Below are positions 22,328 to 22,705 of a DNA stretch of 22,705 bases, one piece after another (position 1 is the first letter of the stretch; each line of letters starts with the position of its first letter). Below the pieces are notes generated by a model. It was not told the origin of the DNA. It worked only from the letters and a program-made list of their open reading frames with translations, and made no database searches. Both the position numbers and the translations under genes were made by a program. Source of the stretch: Opitutaceae bacterium (GTDB lineage: Bacteria; Verrucomicrobiota; Verrucomicrobiia; Opitutales; Opitutaceae); NCBI GenBank assembly GCA_003168315.1, contig PMSP01000137.1, positions 1 to 22,705 on the forward strand, in the 5' to 3' direction.

Positions 22328-22705
22328 GTGCAGCTTCTTAGGAACATCGTCATCCTGGTGTCGTTCGGGTTCATGCTTCTGGCATGGCACCGCCATCCGA
22401 ACGCTTTCAAGAGCTCGAGCCCCGAGCAAGTCCGGCGGGAGCGCACGGTCGTCATCACCTACAGGGACTACGACGACCTGCTCGCGCAGCTGCGCCAGGT
22501 GAAGCCCGGCCAGGAGGTCGAGTGCACGTTCTGCGGGTTCGTCGGTCGCGTCGCGACCGGCGTCCGCTGCGATGACAAGGCGGGTGTCGCCGCGCTCAAG
22601 GCGCAGGTGGACCGCGTTCTGAGCCCGAGTGGGCGGACTTTTGCGGAGCAGAAGCACCTGGTGGACCTCGAGATGGCCCGGATTTTCCCCCAGAAGCAGG
22701 ACCCA
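22328..22705 (+). CDS. Partial membrane-anchored hypothetical protein (runs off the window)
   Basis: A GTG at 22328 opens a frame that stays open to the end of the window, about 126 codons. The N-terminus is a signal anchor (LLRNIVILVSFGFMLLAWHR), followed by a polar region. A CTFCG motif and a third Cys (VRCDD) suggest a metal- or disulfide-binding site; VVITYRDYDDLLAQLRQVKPG looks like a mixed alpha/beta segment. GC-rich third positions and this amino-acid pattern favour this frame over the overlapping minus-strand frame at 22277-22657. An ATG at 22373 is an alternative start but would break the membrane helix. I do not recognise the family. Confidence 0.6.
   Translation, partial: MQLLRNIVILVSFGFMLLAWHRHPNAFKSSSPEQVRRERTVVITYRDYDDLLAQLRQVKPGQEVECTFCGFVGRVATGVRCDDKAGVAALKAQVDRVLSPSGRTFAEQKHLVDLEMARIFPQKQDP

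Noticed and set aside
22277..22657. 126-aa minus-strand frame at the right edge
   Set aside because: The plus-strand frame starting at 22328 has a membrane anchor, a CxxC motif and GC-rich third positions; the minus frame is its shadow.

Overview
The window looks like a GC-rich genome or metagenome fragment from a Verrucomicrobiota-type bacterium, most likely Opitutales-like. This rests on content, not a marker gene. It has a Ser/Thr kinase with a TPR sensor, a DUF3570/TlpA/DUF4266 set, an Ig-domain protein with two 'RGSGPALAEFGV' repeats, GH115 xylan chemistry, and genes that often lack a strong Shine-Dalgarno. No rRNA, complete tRNA, CRISPR array or transposase was found.

Layout. 1-2370: the 3' part of a transmembrane Ser/Thr kinase with TPRs, followed 12 bp later by a 77-aa basic small protein with a good ribosome binding site. 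2371-4697: a loose, partly lower-GC stretch with a hairpin, a frameshifted addiction-module antitoxin remnant, a secreted alpha/beta hydrolase, a tRNA T-arm-like hairpin, a small secreted protein on the minus strand, and an AT-rich inverted repeat before the next operon. 4698-6648: DUF3570 protein, TlpA-like thioredoxin and DUF4266 small protein, translationally coupled by overlapping stop/start codons. 6698-8469: Ig/repeat secreted protein plus a coupled 33-aa ORF, ending in a hairpin between convergent genes. 8544-9389: UbiE-like methyltransferase (minus). 9390-9897: AT-rich intergenic region. 9898-11220: a 50-aa ORF and an FAD monooxygenase.

11331-18256 is the most interesting part, a compact peptide maturation and export locus. 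It holds (i) a 1032-aa transporter with two N-terminal cNMP-binding-like domains, an intact C39 double-glycine peptidase, an ABC membrane domain and an ABC ATPase; (ii) an HlyD-type adaptor 9 bp downstream; (iii) a 44-aa Lys-rich peptide with a KDPKGG motif, the likely substrate, which should release a 16-residue Pro-rich peptide; (iv) a SurA/PpiC-like protein without an obvious parvulin core, whose reading frame overlaps the end of the peptide gene but has no ATG, GTG or TTG there; and (v) a convergent SAM methyltransferase with a winged-helix-like tail. The simplest reading is a RiPP-like or bacteriocin-like secretion system whose export may be gated by a nucleotide ligand.

18343-22231 (minus) is a two-gene unit, an MBL-fold hydrolase followed by a GH115 alpha-glucuronidase lipoprotein (hemicellulose use). 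A partial membrane-anchored protein leaves the window on the plus strand from 22328.
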